This document shows, one piece after another, positions 32,419-40,604 of a DNA stretch of 64,000 bases (its first letter is position 1; every line of letters begins with the position of its first letter). The position numbers and the translations under genes are program-made. This stretch comes from an uncultured Rhodospirillaceae bacterium (GTDB taxonomy: Bacteria; Pseudomonadota; Alphaproteobacteria; Dongiales; Dongiaceae). Where the stretch lies: assembly GCA_902826565.1 (NCBI GenBank), contig CADEFF010000005.1, positions 13,148 through 77,147 of the forward strand. Reading direction: 5' to 3'. The notes under the pieces were generated by a model. It had not been told where the DNA came from and did not search any database. It saw nothing but the letters and a program-made list of their open reading frames with translations.

Positions 32419-33465
32419 CTACTTCGCAGCCCAGGCGTTCAAGCGTTCGGTCAGGCTGTCGTAGTTCTCGGCCCAGAATTCGTCATCGATGGCAACGCCA
32501 TAGGCGACGTTCTCGGGCGACAGCGGCAGGACCGCCCGCCGCTCGGGAGTCAGCAGATCGGCCGCCCCTTCATGCGTGCTGCTGTAGGGCACATGCCGCA
32601 TGAATTCGGCATTCGGCTCCGGCGAGGCCAGGCTCCCCATGAGCGCGTAGGCCTTGTCGACGTTCGGCGAGCCTTTGACGATGACGAGCTGGTCGATCAC
32701 ATAGGTGAAGCCCGCCGGATAAGCGATCTTGAAATTGCGCTTGTCCTGCTCGTTCGCCACCACGATGCGGCCGTTCCAGGCGAAGGTCATCGCATATTCC
32801 CCGGAGGCGAGGCGGTTGATCATCTCGGCGCCGGTATCCCAGAAGAGGAGGTTCGGCTTCAGCTCGTCGAGCTTCGCGAAGGCGCGGTCGATACCGCCGT
32901 CCGAACGAAGCACCTTGTAGACGTCCGCGGGCGCGACGCCGTCCGCCATGAGCGCCGACTCGAGCGTGCCCTTCGGCGTGTTCCAGAAGCCGCGCTTGCC
33001 GGGGAACTTGTTCACGTCCCAGAAATCGGCCCAGCTCGTCGGACCTTCGGGGAAGCGATCGCCGTCATAGGCGAGGATGTTGCCGGCGATGTAGACGCCC
33101 ATGCCGCAGTCGCTCATGGTGCCGGGGAAGAAATCGTCCTTGTTGATGCCGATCTTGGCGTAGTCGAGCTTCTCGTAGAGGCCCTCGTCGCAGCCCGTGG
33201 TCGCTTCCGAGGATTCCTGATCGAGCACGTCCCAGGTGATGTTGCCGGTCTCGACCATCGCGCGCACCTTCGCGAGGCTCGGACTCTCGTCCTCCGCGAT
33301 GTTTTCGCCGGTCGCGGCGGTGAAGGGCTTGAGCCACGCTTCGCGCATGCCGGCCTGCGTGGCGCCGCCATAGGCGACGAATGTCAGATCGCGGTCGGCC
33401 AGGACTTCGCCGGCGATTGCCGCCGCCGCGATGCCGGTCGCCGCCAAAAGCAACTTGAACTTCAT
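32419..33465 (-). CDS. Periplasmic substrate-binding protein (PotD/family 1)
   Basis: 348 residues. Signal peptide MKFKLLLAATGIAAAAIAGEVLA, then DLTFVAYGGATQAGMREAWL, the family opening, ESSEATTGCDEGLYEKLD, GMGVYIAGNILAYD, and FPGKRGFWNTPKGTLESALM. Two cysteines (CDEGL and DCGMG) may form a disulfide. It captures the substrate for the PotBC-like permease. ATG 33465 begins an evident signal peptide; the frame runs on upstream without one. First gene of the transporter, 275 bases after the aldolase gene on the same strand. Confidence 0.9.
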   Translation of the reverse strand: MKFKLLLAATGIAAAAIAGEVLADRDLTFVAYGGATQAGMREAWLKPFTAATGENIAEDESPSLAKVRAMVETGNITWDVLDQESSEATTGCDEGLYEKLDYAKIGINKDDFFPGTMSDCGMGVYIAGNILAYDGDRFPEGPTSWADFWDVNKFPGKRGFWNTPKGTLESALMADGVAPADVYKVLRSDGGIDRAFAKLDELKPNLLFWDTGAEMINRLASGEYAMTFAWNGRIVVANEQDKRNFKIAYPAGFTYVIDQLVIVKGSPNVDKAYALMGSLASPEPNAEFMRHVPYSSTHEGAADLLTPERRAVLPLSPENVAYGVAIDDEFWAENYDSLTERLNAWAAK

Positions 33466-33739
33466 CGAATACCTCCCTGTTGCGTCATCGATCGCGACGT
33501 TGCGCGAACCCGCCCTATCCGGGCCCGTCGATAGCCGTTGCCGCGCGCCAGCGGCCGGCATCGCAGGCCGGATTCTACCCATCGAGCCTAAGGGCCCGTG
33601 CGGCCCCGCCGCAAACGAGCAAATCTACGCATCCCTAAAGTTTAGCTTGGCCGACGCGCGCGATCGGCTGATGGGCGGCATCAAGGCCGCTGATGGCGGA
33701 GGAAATGCGCGGCACCGCGAGCATCGCCCCGACACCGCC

Positions 33740-34492
33740 TCAATCGAGAAAATCGGGCTCGCGCCGCAGCAGCTTCCGTTTCATCGCCGCGAGATAGATG
33801 AAGGGCGCATCGCCCTCGTCCGCATAGTCGGCAAGGACGCTCTCCGCGACATGCGCGGGGATGAGGTTCGGCTCCCGGCCCGAGCAGGCCAGCATGTATT
33901 GCTCTTCGCAGGAAACCTCGAGGTAGTAGAGGTTGTAGAGCGCCTCCGCGACGCTGCCGCCGATCGAGATCGCGCCATGGTTCGAGAGGATCGCGAGATC
34001 GTTCTCGCCGAGTACATTCGCGATGCGCTGCCCCTCGTCGAGATTCGTCGCCATCCCCGGAAAGTGGTCGTCATAGCCGATGCGGCCATAGAAGCGGAGG
34101 TCGTTCTGATGGATCGGCATCACGCGGCCGCCCTTCACCGTGCTGAGCCAGCTCGCATGGCGCATATGGCTATGGAGCACGCAGGCCGCCCGCGGGACCG
34201 TGTCGTGGATCCGCGAATGGATGCAGATGGCGCTGCGCTCCGCATGACCGTCGCCCTCGACGACGTTGCCGTCGCGATCGACGACGAGGAGATTGCTCGC
34301 CGTGATCTCCTCGAACAGCAACCCGTGCCGCTTCACCAGGAAGAGATGCTCGCGGCCGGGCACCCGCAGGCTGAAATGGTTCCAGATCGTGTCGTCGAAG
34401 CCGAGCCAGCCGGCGATGCGGTAGGCGGCGGCGAGGTCGATCCGCGCCTCGCGGACGGGATCCGCGATCTCGGCGAGGGCTGGGCGTGCCAT
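33740..34492 (-). CDS. Class II aldolase/adducin family protein
   Basis: 250 residues. The zinc-site pattern is present: DDTIWNHFSLRVPG, GDGHAERSAICIHSRIH, VLHSHMRHASWLS (HxH) and ILSNHGAISIG. Members cleave or epimerise phosphorylated ketoses, decarboxylate hydroxy acids, or have no known reaction; the HSHM form is common in the poorly characterised adducin-like branch paired with dioxygenases. It lies 11 bases after the TauD-like gene, so both are likely one transcript leading into the ABC importer. Confidence 0.87.
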   Translation of the reverse strand: MARPALAEIADPVREARIDLAAAYRIAGWLGFDDTIWNHFSLRVPGREHLFLVKRHGLLFEEITASNLLVVDRDGNVVEGDGHAERSAICIHSRIHDTVPRAACVLHSHMRHASWLSTVKGGRVMPIHQNDLRFYGRIGYDDHFPGMATNLDEGQRIANVLGENDLAILSNHGAISIGGSVAEALYNLYYLEVSCEEQYMLACSGREPNLIPAHVAESVLADYADEGDAPFIYLAAMKRKLLRREPDFLD

Positions 34493-34503
34493 GGTCCGGC
34501 GCC

Positions 34504-35382
34504 TCAGGCGACTTGCGCCACGCCCGCCTGACGGCGGGCGGCGGCGCGGCGGTCGTCGGCGATGGTGACGCGCTCTACCACGCGATACTGGGGATAGTGG
34601 TCGCCGACGGCGAGATGCTGCGTCGCGTAGTTGTCCCAGACCACCACGGTGTCGGGCTCCCAGTGCAGCCGGAAGGAATAGTGCGGGTTGCTGGAGATCG
34701 CATAGAGGTTCTCCAGAACGCGCCGGCTCTCGACCTCCGGCAGACCAATGATCCGTGCCGTGTATGGGCCGGTCACATAGATCCGCGGACGACCCGTCGA
34801 GGGGTGCGCCATCACCACCGGATGCGGGACGGCGAGCTCTTCCGGCGTTGCGTTGCGCAGCGTCTCGGCGCGGTTGGGGGCCTTGTTCCAGTCGAGCGTA
34901 TGGCCGTAGCTGGCCATAAGCTCGTGCGATGCCTCCAGGCCCTCGAGATAGCGCTTCATCGCGGGCGACAGCGAATCGTAGACCGCGTGCATGCTGCACC
35001 AGAGGGTGTCGCCGCCGATCGGAGGGATCACCCTGCTGCGCAGCACGGAGCCGAAAGGCGGCTTCTTCGTGGCGCTGAGGTCGCTGTGCCACATGTCGTT
35101 CTCGGGCGGGCTGTCCTTCTTATCGGTGATGACGGCGATGGGTCCGTGGCCGTCGACCGAGGGATAGAAGGGGTGGAACGGCACGACCGGGCCGATGCTG
35201 TCGGCAAAGGCGATATGCGCTTCCGGCGTCAGGGCCTGTTTCCGGAAGACGAGCGTGTGATGCTTCATCAGCGCTTCGTAGAGCTCGTCCGCGACGGCCG
35301 CGGTCAGGTCCTTGTTGAGGTCGATTCCCTCCACCGTCGCACCGATCGCCTTGGTGATCGGCTGGATACGCATCGCGCCCAT
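34504..35382 (-). CDS. TauD/TfdA-family Fe(II)/2-oxoglutarate dioxygenase
   Basis: 292 residues. The iron facial triad is visible: HxD in MWHSDLSATKK and the distal His in DNYATQHLAVGDHY, with the 2-oxoglutarate-binding Arg in QYRVVERVTI. Such enzymes hydroxylate the carbon next to a sulfonate, ether or amine group and so release it. TauD-like members with class II aldolase and a polyamine-type importer suggest use of an organic nutrient, but the substrate is open. ATG 35382 has GGGAG at good spacing; ATG 35388 and 35373 are alternatives. Confidence 0.88.
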   Translation of the reverse strand: MGAMRIQPITKAIGATVEGIDLNKDLTAAVADELYEALMKHHTLVFRKQALTPEAHIAFADSIGPVVPFHPFYPSVDGHGPIAVITDKKDSPPENDMWHSDLSATKKPPFGSVLRSRVIPPIGGDTLWCSMHAVYDSLSPAMKRYLEGLEASHELMASYGHTLDWNKAPNRAETLRNATPEELAVPHPVVMAHPSTGRPRIYVTGPYTARIIGLPEVESRRVLENLYAISSNPHYSFRLHWEPDTVVVWDNYATQHLAVGDHYPQYRVVERVTIADDRRAAARRQAGVAQVA

Positions 35383-35521
35383 CGTCATCTCCCTCGCGTC
35401 ATCTCCCTCGAACGTGCCGCGGCCGGGCACTGGCTCGATTGTAATAAACTGTAATCGCTTCACTAAAATGAGACAATAGTGAAATTTTGTCGCCGAATTC
35501 CGCCTTTGCCGCAATCGCCTC

Positions 35522-36172
35522 TCAATAGGTCGGCGGGGTGTGGGTCCAGACCACGACCGTCTTCCGCCGGCCCGGGTTGCCGTAGCGATGCTGCAGCGAA
35601 CCCGGAAAGCCGAAGCTGTCCCCCGCCTTCAGGAGGAAGCGCTTGCCGTTCAGCATGAGCTCGAACTCGCCCTCGAGCACGAGACCGGCATGCTCGCTGT
35701 TGGGCGCGATCTTGGCGTCGCCGCTGAAGGCGCCGGGCGGAAACTCGATGACGAAGAGCGCCAGCGCGCCATTGAGATGCGGCACCAGGAGCTGATCCAG
35801 CATGCCCGTGCCATAGCGAAGCTGACGGCGCCGGTCCGCGCGCACGACGTAGTGGCGCTCGCCCATGAGGTCGCCGTCGCCGGCATGGAAGAACCAGGTA
35901 AGGTTGACGCCGAGCGCCTTGCCGATCTTGTAGAGCGCCGCGACCGAAAGATTGGAGGCGTCGCGTTCCACCTGGCTGAGGAAGCTGACCGACAGGCCGC
36001 ACGCCTTGGCGAGCTCGGCGAGCGTCATGCCGCGCTGCTTGCGCAGAGTCCGGATCTCGGTGCCGAATCTCGGCATCCCCTCCGGCGGCACGGATTCCTC
36101 GGCGAGCGCGGCCCGGGGCTCGCGGCGCCGGAGGTCGGAACGTTTCGGCTTCGGTTTCGGCAGTTTCGTCAT
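35522..36172 (-). CDS. XRE-family regulator with cupin domain
   Basis: 216 residues. A lysine/arginine-rich N-terminus (KLPKPKPKRSDLRRREPR) precedes the helix-turn-helix: GTEIRTLRKQRGMTLAELAK and ACGLSVSFLSQVERDASNLS. The C-terminal cupin has PNSEHAGLVLEGEFELMLNG and DSFGFPGSLQHRYGNPG. This architecture is typical of small-molecule-responsive regulators beside catabolic genes. It is just upstream of the TauD/aldolase/ABC genes on the same strand and is the best candidate for their regulator. Confidence 0.88.
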   Translation of the reverse strand: MTKLPKPKPKRSDLRRREPRAALAEESVPPEGMPRFGTEIRTLRKQRGMTLAELAKACGLSVSFLSQVERDASNLSVAALYKIGKALGVNLTWFFHAGDGDLMGERHYVVRADRRRQLRYGTGMLDQLLVPHLNGALALFVIEFPPGAFSGDAKIAPNSEHAGLVLEGEFELMLNGKRFLLKAGDSFGFPGSLQHRYGNPGRRKTVVVWTHTPPTY

Positions 36173-36311
36173 GATCGGGTCCGGCCGGGAGAAACGGGAA
36201 GGCGCATCGGTCGCCTTCCGAACGCCCGATGCCAGCGAGAATACAGGGAATCCCGGGCAATCCAATGGCGATCCCCGCGACGCCAGGTCCCCGTTTTGGC
36301 GCCAGAATTCC

Positions 36312-36566
36312 TCAGTCCAGTTCCTTCGCCAGCAGCATCGCGCGGAACTTGCGGTCGCGCTTGATGTGCCATTCCCGGCGCATCGCCTCGCTCCGCGTGT
36401 CGAACCGTTCGGCATAAAGCAGGCTCCAGCCGCGTCCGCGCGTCGATCTGGCGCCGAGCCCTGCATTGTGCTGCGCAAGCCGCTTCTCGAGATCGACGGT
36501 CCAGCCGACATAGGTGCGGTGGTCGCGCCCGCGCCGGCTCCCCAGCACATAGACGAAGCAGCTCAT
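36312..36566 (-). CDS. GIY-YIG nuclease superfamily protein (UPF0213-like)
   Basis: 84 residues: a lone GIY-YIG domain. CFVYVLGSRRGRDHRTYVGW supplies the two strands (VYV ... TYVG replacing GIY ... YIG), LEKRLAQHNAGLGARSTRG the helix with catalytic Arg, and LLYAERFDTRSEAMRREWHI the Glu-containing helix ending KRDRKFRAML. Such YhbQ/UPF0213 proteins are presumed DNA nucleases of unclear role. It follows the Uup-like gene region on the same strand. Confidence 0.85.
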   Translation of the reverse strand: MSCFVYVLGSRRGRDHRTYVGWTVDLEKRLAQHNAGLGARSTRGRGWSLLYAERFDTRSEAMRREWHIKRDRKFRAMLLAKELD

Positions 36567-36585
36567 CGGTCCCCTTCGCCGGCGA

Positions 36586-38388
36586 TCAGATCCCCTCGAG
36601 CTCCTCGCGCTTGAGCGCGAGGGCGAGCCATTCCTCCTCCGCGGCGGCGAGCGCGGATTGGGACTGGCGCAGGCCGGCCGCAGCCTTATCGAAGCCGGCC
36701 CGGTCGCGGCCATAGAGCGCCGGGTCCGCGAGCGCCGCCTGCAGCGTCGCGATCTCCGCCTGGAGCGCATCGATGCGGCCGGGCAGCGTCTTCAGCGCAT
36801 GCTCCTCCTTGAAGGAGAGCCTGCGGCGCACGGCGTCCGGGCGCGGCGATCCGGTCGGTTTCGCGCGGCGCGGCCGCTCCGGGGCGGGCGCAGCCGCCCG
36901 GCCGCCGCGCTGCAGCGCCATGTCGCTATAGCCGCCCGCATATTCGCGCCACCGCCCCTGCCCTTCGGCGGCGATCACGGAGGTGACGACACGATCGAGG
37001 AAATCGCGATCATGGCTCACCAGCAGAACCGTGCCGGCGTAGTCCGACAGCATCTCCTGCAACAGATCGAGCGTCTCGAGATCGAGATCGTTGGTGGGCT
37101 CGTCCAGCACCAGCAGGTTCGAGGGGCGCGCCAGCAGGCGCGCGAGGGCGAGCCGGCCGCGCTCGCCGCCGGAGAGCGCGCCGACCGGCGTGTTGGCCTG
37201 TTCCGGCAGGAAGAGGAAGTCCTTCATGTAGCTGACGACGTGGACCGGCGTCTCGCCGACGAAGACCGTGTCGCCGCGGCCCGCGGTGAGGGTCGCGCTC
37301 AGGCTCCGGCTCGGATCGAGGCTGTCGCGCCCCTGTTCCAGCGCGGCGATCTGGAGATTGGTGCCGCGCCTGACGCTGCCGCCGTCCGGCGCCAGGTCCC
37401 CGATGAGGAGCTTCAGCAGCGTGGTCTTGCCGGCGCCGTTGGGCCCGATGATGCCGATCCGGTCGCCGCGCTTGATGCGCGTGGAGAAGTCGGCGACGAC
37501 CGGGGTCGTGCCGTAGGATTTCGCGATCCCTTTCGCCTCGATCACCATCTGGCCCGAAATGTCGCCGGCGCTCGCGACGAGATTGACCTCGCCCACGGCC
37601 CGTCGCTCCTCCCGGCGCCGGGCACGGAGCTCGAAAAGCGCGCGAAGCCGACCCTGGTTGCGCTTGCGCCGCGCCGTCACGCCCTTGTGCAGCCACTCGG
37701 TCTCGGCCGCGATCTTTCGATCGAGCTTGTGCCGGGCGACCGCCTCCTGGGAAACGATCTCGTCGCGCCAGGCTTCGAAACCGGCGAAGCCCTGCTCCCG
37801 CCGGCGCGTCCGACCCTGGGCGAGCCAGACGGTCGCCTGCGACAGGGTTTCGAGGAAGCGCCGGTCATGGCTGATCAATACGAGGGCGGCGCGGGAGGAT
37901 CCGAGCTCCCGCTCCAGCCACTCGATCGCCGGCAGGTCGAGATGGTTGGTCGGCTCGTCCAGCAGCAGAATGTCCGGCGCGGGCGCGAGGCATCGGGCGA
38001 GCGCGCAGCGACGCGCCTCGCCGCCCGAAAGCCGCGACGGCGCCTCCTCGCCGGTGAGGCCGAGCTGCTCCAGAAGATAGCGGGCGCGATGCGGATCGCT
38101 GGCGGGATCGAGGCCGGCCTCGACATAGGCCAGCGTCGTCGGAAAGCCGGCGAGGTCGGGTTCCTGGGGGAGATATCGCAGCGTCGCATCGGGTTGCAGG
38201 AAACGCTCGCCGCCATCGGGCTGCACGGTGCCGGCGGCGATCCGGAGCAGGGTCGACTTGCCGGAGCCGTTCCGGCCGACGAGGCAGACACGTTCCGCCG
38301 CCGACACCGAAAGCTCCGCCGCTTCGAGCAGCGGCGTGCCGCCGAAGGTGAGGCTGATGTCGCGGAGAAGGAGAATCGGCGGCGCCAT
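36586..38388 (-). CDS. uup: ABC-F family ATPase (Uup-like)
   Basis: 600 residues with two ABC domains and no membrane part. Domain 1: Walker A GRNGSGKSTL, signature LSGGEARRCALARCLA, LLLDEPTNHLDL. Domain 2: GPNGAGKTTLLK, LSGGERGRLALARLLA, LVLDEPTNDLDLETLDLL. The linker between them is basic, and the last about 80 residues (KEEHALKTLPGRIDALQAEI ...) form a coiled coil, as in Uup, which binds DNA or acts at the ribosome. Uup affects transposon excision and ribosome function. Ends 19 bases before the GIY-YIG gene start, so both may be cotranscribed. Confidence 0.92.
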   Translation of the reverse strand: MAPPILLLRDISLTFGGTPLLEAAELSVSAAERVCLVGRNGSGKSTLLRIAAGTVQPDGGERFLQPDATLRYLPQEPDLAGFPTTLAYVEAGLDPASDPHRARYLLEQLGLTGEEAPSRLSGGEARRCALARCLAPAPDILLLDEPTNHLDLPAIEWLERELGSSRAALVLISHDRRFLETLSQATVWLAQGRTRRREQGFAGFEAWRDEIVSQEAVARHKLDRKIAAETEWLHKGVTARRKRNQGRLRALFELRARRREERRAVGEVNLVASAGDISGQMVIEAKGIAKSYGTTPVVADFSTRIKRGDRIGIIGPNGAGKTTLLKLLIGDLAPDGGSVRRGTNLQIAALEQGRDSLDPSRSLSATLTAGRGDTVFVGETPVHVVSYMKDFLFLPEQANTPVGALSGGERGRLALARLLARPSNLLVLDEPTNDLDLETLDLLQEMLSDYAGTVLLVSHDRDFLDRVVTSVIAAEGQGRWREYAGGYSDMALQRGGRAAAPAPERPRRAKPTGSPRPDAVRRRLSFKEEHALKTLPGRIDALQAEIATLQAALADPALYGRDRAGFDKAAAGLRQSQSALAAAEEEWLALALKREELEGI

Positions 38389-38554
38389 GGCGCTCGTTTA
38401 CCCGAGCCCGCTGCCAGCCGGCAAGCCGCGCACCGCCGATCGGCGATCCGGATCCGCGGAACCTCCGCAAAGCGCAATGTCGGGCTGTTGCCAGCGGCGA
38501 CGCCGGAACATGCCCGGGTTGAGGACGATGCCGGATTTCACCGTCGTGCCGGGA

Positions 38555-38995
38555 TCAGGCGCGGCGAGGAACGATCGAGCGCATGGTGGCGACCTGGACC
38601 GGCTCGCCATGCTGGTTCAGCGTCTCGATCCGGATGGTCGCGGTCCCGCGCTCGGGTCGCGTCTTCGAGGGCGTCACGGCGATGATCTCGGTTTCCACCC
38701 GCAGCCGATCGCCGGGCCGCGTGGGTCGCGGCCAGGTGATCTCGCCGCCGGCCCCGATCAGCCCGCCGCTGATCGGAAGGCTCGCCACCAGCAGGCGCAT
38801 GGTGAGCGCGGCCGTATGCCAGCCGCTCGCGGCGAGGCCCGCGAACAGCGTGTGTTTCGCGGCCTCGGGATCGAGATGGAAGGGCTGCGGGTCGTATTCG
38901 GCCGCAAAGGCCCGGATCGCCGATTCGTCGAGGACCAGCGATTCGCTCACAAAGCGCTGTCCGACCTTGAGGTCTTCGAGATAGAGCTCTGCCAT
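38555..38995 (-). CDS. MaoC-like dehydratase
   Basis: 146 residues with the hot-dog fold. LEDLKVGQRFVSESLVLDES, then IRAFAAEYDPQPFHLDPEAA (hydratase 2 motif with Asp/His) and FAGLAASGWHTAALTMRLLV. It resembles the bacterial MaoC proteins with the QPFHxDxxAA motif that hydrate enoyl-CoA or act on short acyl-CoA. No pathway partner is beside it; a role alongside the MaoC protein at 25.4 kb is only possible. Confidence 0.87.
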   Translation of the reverse strand: MAELYLEDLKVGQRFVSESLVLDESAIRAFAAEYDPQPFHLDPEAAKHTLFAGLAASGWHTAALTMRLLVASLPISGGLIGAGGEITWPRPTRPGDRLRVETEIIAVTPSKTRPERGTATIRIETLNQHGEPVQVATMRSIVPRRA

Positions 38996-39184
38996 ACCAA
39001 GCTTCCGATGCCGACGTTCCCCCGCAGCTTAGACGAACCTTCTGACGGAATCCCGCGGGGAACGCCCCGCGAGCCCGGCCGTATCGACAGGCCGCAAGGA
39101 AATGGCCGGAGCCCCGATCGGAACCCCGGCCAAGCGTCTTTCGGGTCGGGGCGATCCGCCCGACCGCGTCGGCGTCGAGATCGA

Positions 39185-40399
39185 TCAGTCCCAGATCACC
39201 GGCGTGGTGGTGATGAGCTCGATGCCCTTCTTGGTGACGATGTAGTTCTGCTCCCAGCCGGCCGAGCCGACGCCGTCGCGGGTCATGAAGGACTCCGCGG
39301 AGGCGACCATACCCTCCTCGAAGATCTCGTCCTCGCTGACGGCGCCTTCGCAGATCATCGGATGTTCCCACATCATGCCGTTGCCATGGCCGTTATAGGG
39401 CCATTGCTGGCTGGCGTGGTCGTAGCCGGCACCGACCTTCTTCTTGACCTTGTTCGCCGCGCGCGCGACCGCCAGCACCTTCACCCCATCCTTCACGGTG
39501 TCGAGCACCGCCTGGCAGATGGCGTAGGAATCCTCGAGCAGCGAGCGCTGCGCCGCGCTCGGCTTGCCGCCGCAGACGAGGCTGCGACCGGGGTCGATCC
39601 AGTAGCCCTGATGCACGGGGCCGTAGATCCAGGTGCGGACGAAGTCGCCCCGCTTCGGCGCGTAGTTCGGATAGCCCGGGATATTGTCCCGCTCGAAATA
39701 GATGCTTTCCTTGTCGTTGCCGAAATTGATCGGGGTGCGAAGCCAGGAGGCGCCGCGGAGCGTGAGCTCGTGCGCCGCGTCCGCCGCCGCTTCCGCGCCG
39801 GTCTTGCCGTGATAGAGCCCGTCGCAGAGACGGTAAAGCGCGCTCGAGACGATCTGGCCGGATTCCCGATACATGTCGAGCTCGCGCGGGCTCTTGATGC
39901 GGCGGCATTCGCGGATCAGGTCGTCGTCGAAGACATATTCGATCTTCGGAGTCATGGCCTGGAGCTGCTGGAAGTATTTCACCGGCAGGCAGTCCGAGCC
40001 GACGAAGGCCACGCGGCGATAGCCCCTCGCCTTCAGCGACTTGGCAGTCGTCGCCACGATGTCGTCGCTATAGACGTACTTGCCGCAATGGACCCAGCGC
40101 CGCTTGCCTTCCGGCATCTCGCCATGCAGCTCCGGCGCCTTGCCCGGCTCCATGATCACCGCGCAGAAGGCATGGGCATTCCACAAGGGGGAGTCGGGCT
40201 CCTGCCCGGAACGCTCGCTGAAGAACTGCGTCAGGTAGAGCGTCTCCATGGCGCGCTCGTAGTGACCGCCGGTTTTGCCGAAAACGACGGCGATGTCGTA
40301 TTTCTTCCGCTTCATGGCGGCGTAGGTCTTCTTCCAACGGGCCTCGTACTCGTCCTTCGGAAAATAGCCGTTGGGATAATTCCAACGCTGGATGGTCAT
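39185..40399 (-). CDS. M24 (creatinase/prolidase-fold) protein with an altered metal site
   Basis: 404 residues with an N-terminal creatinase-like domain and a pita-bread C-terminal domain. Where M24 metallopeptidases have GDLVxxDxG, this protein has GDFVRTWIYGPVHQGYWIDP: Trp257 stands for the first metal-binding Asp, while D269, H338 (GHGNG), E369 and E383 remain. Creatinase is a metal-independent M24 enzyme, so a non-peptidase reaction is likely. It is the last gene of the Rieske/ProVWX cluster on the minus strand. Ectoine hydrolase, DMSP lyase DddP and creatinase are all in this family; I cannot choose among them. Confidence 0.85.
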   Translation of the reverse strand: MTIQRWNYPNGYFPKDEYEARWKKTYAAMKRKKYDIAVVFGKTGGHYERAMETLYLTQFFSERSGQEPDSPLWNAHAFCAVIMEPGKAPELHGEMPEGKRRWVHCGKYVYSDDIVATTAKSLKARGYRRVAFVGSDCLPVKYFQQLQAMTPKIEYVFDDDLIRECRRIKSPRELDMYRESGQIVSSALYRLCDGLYHGKTGAEAAADAAHELTLRGASWLRTPINFGNDKESIYFERDNIPGYPNYAPKRGDFVRTWIYGPVHQGYWIDPGRSLVCGGKPSAAQRSLLEDSYAICQAVLDTVKDGVKVLAVARAANKVKKKVGAGYDHASQQWPYNGHGNGMMWEHPMICEGAVSEDEIFEEGMVASAESFMTRDGVGSAGWEQNYIVTKKGIELITTTPVIWD

Positions 40400-40604
40400 G
40401 GTCCGGTGTCCTCCCCTGTGGACATGTTGATGACCTTGCGGGCGCCGATATGGGAACCCCATGCGGCGGCGCGACCGTCATTCTCGATTCGCGCCCGCGC
40501 ATCCTGCCGTCAAGCCTGCGGCCGTTCAAGGCGAGGCGGGATATGCATCGGGCCGGCCATCGCGCACGGCGGCTTCAGGCCCATGCCGCCGCCCGGGAAA
40601 GCTC

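Noticed and set aside
31393-33534. 713-residue plus-strand open frame
   Set aside because: Antisense to the PotB-like permease and binding-protein genes; charged, repeat-free composition typical of GC-rich shadows.
36658-38685. 675-residue plus-strand open frame
   Set aside because: Antisense to the complete Uup gene.
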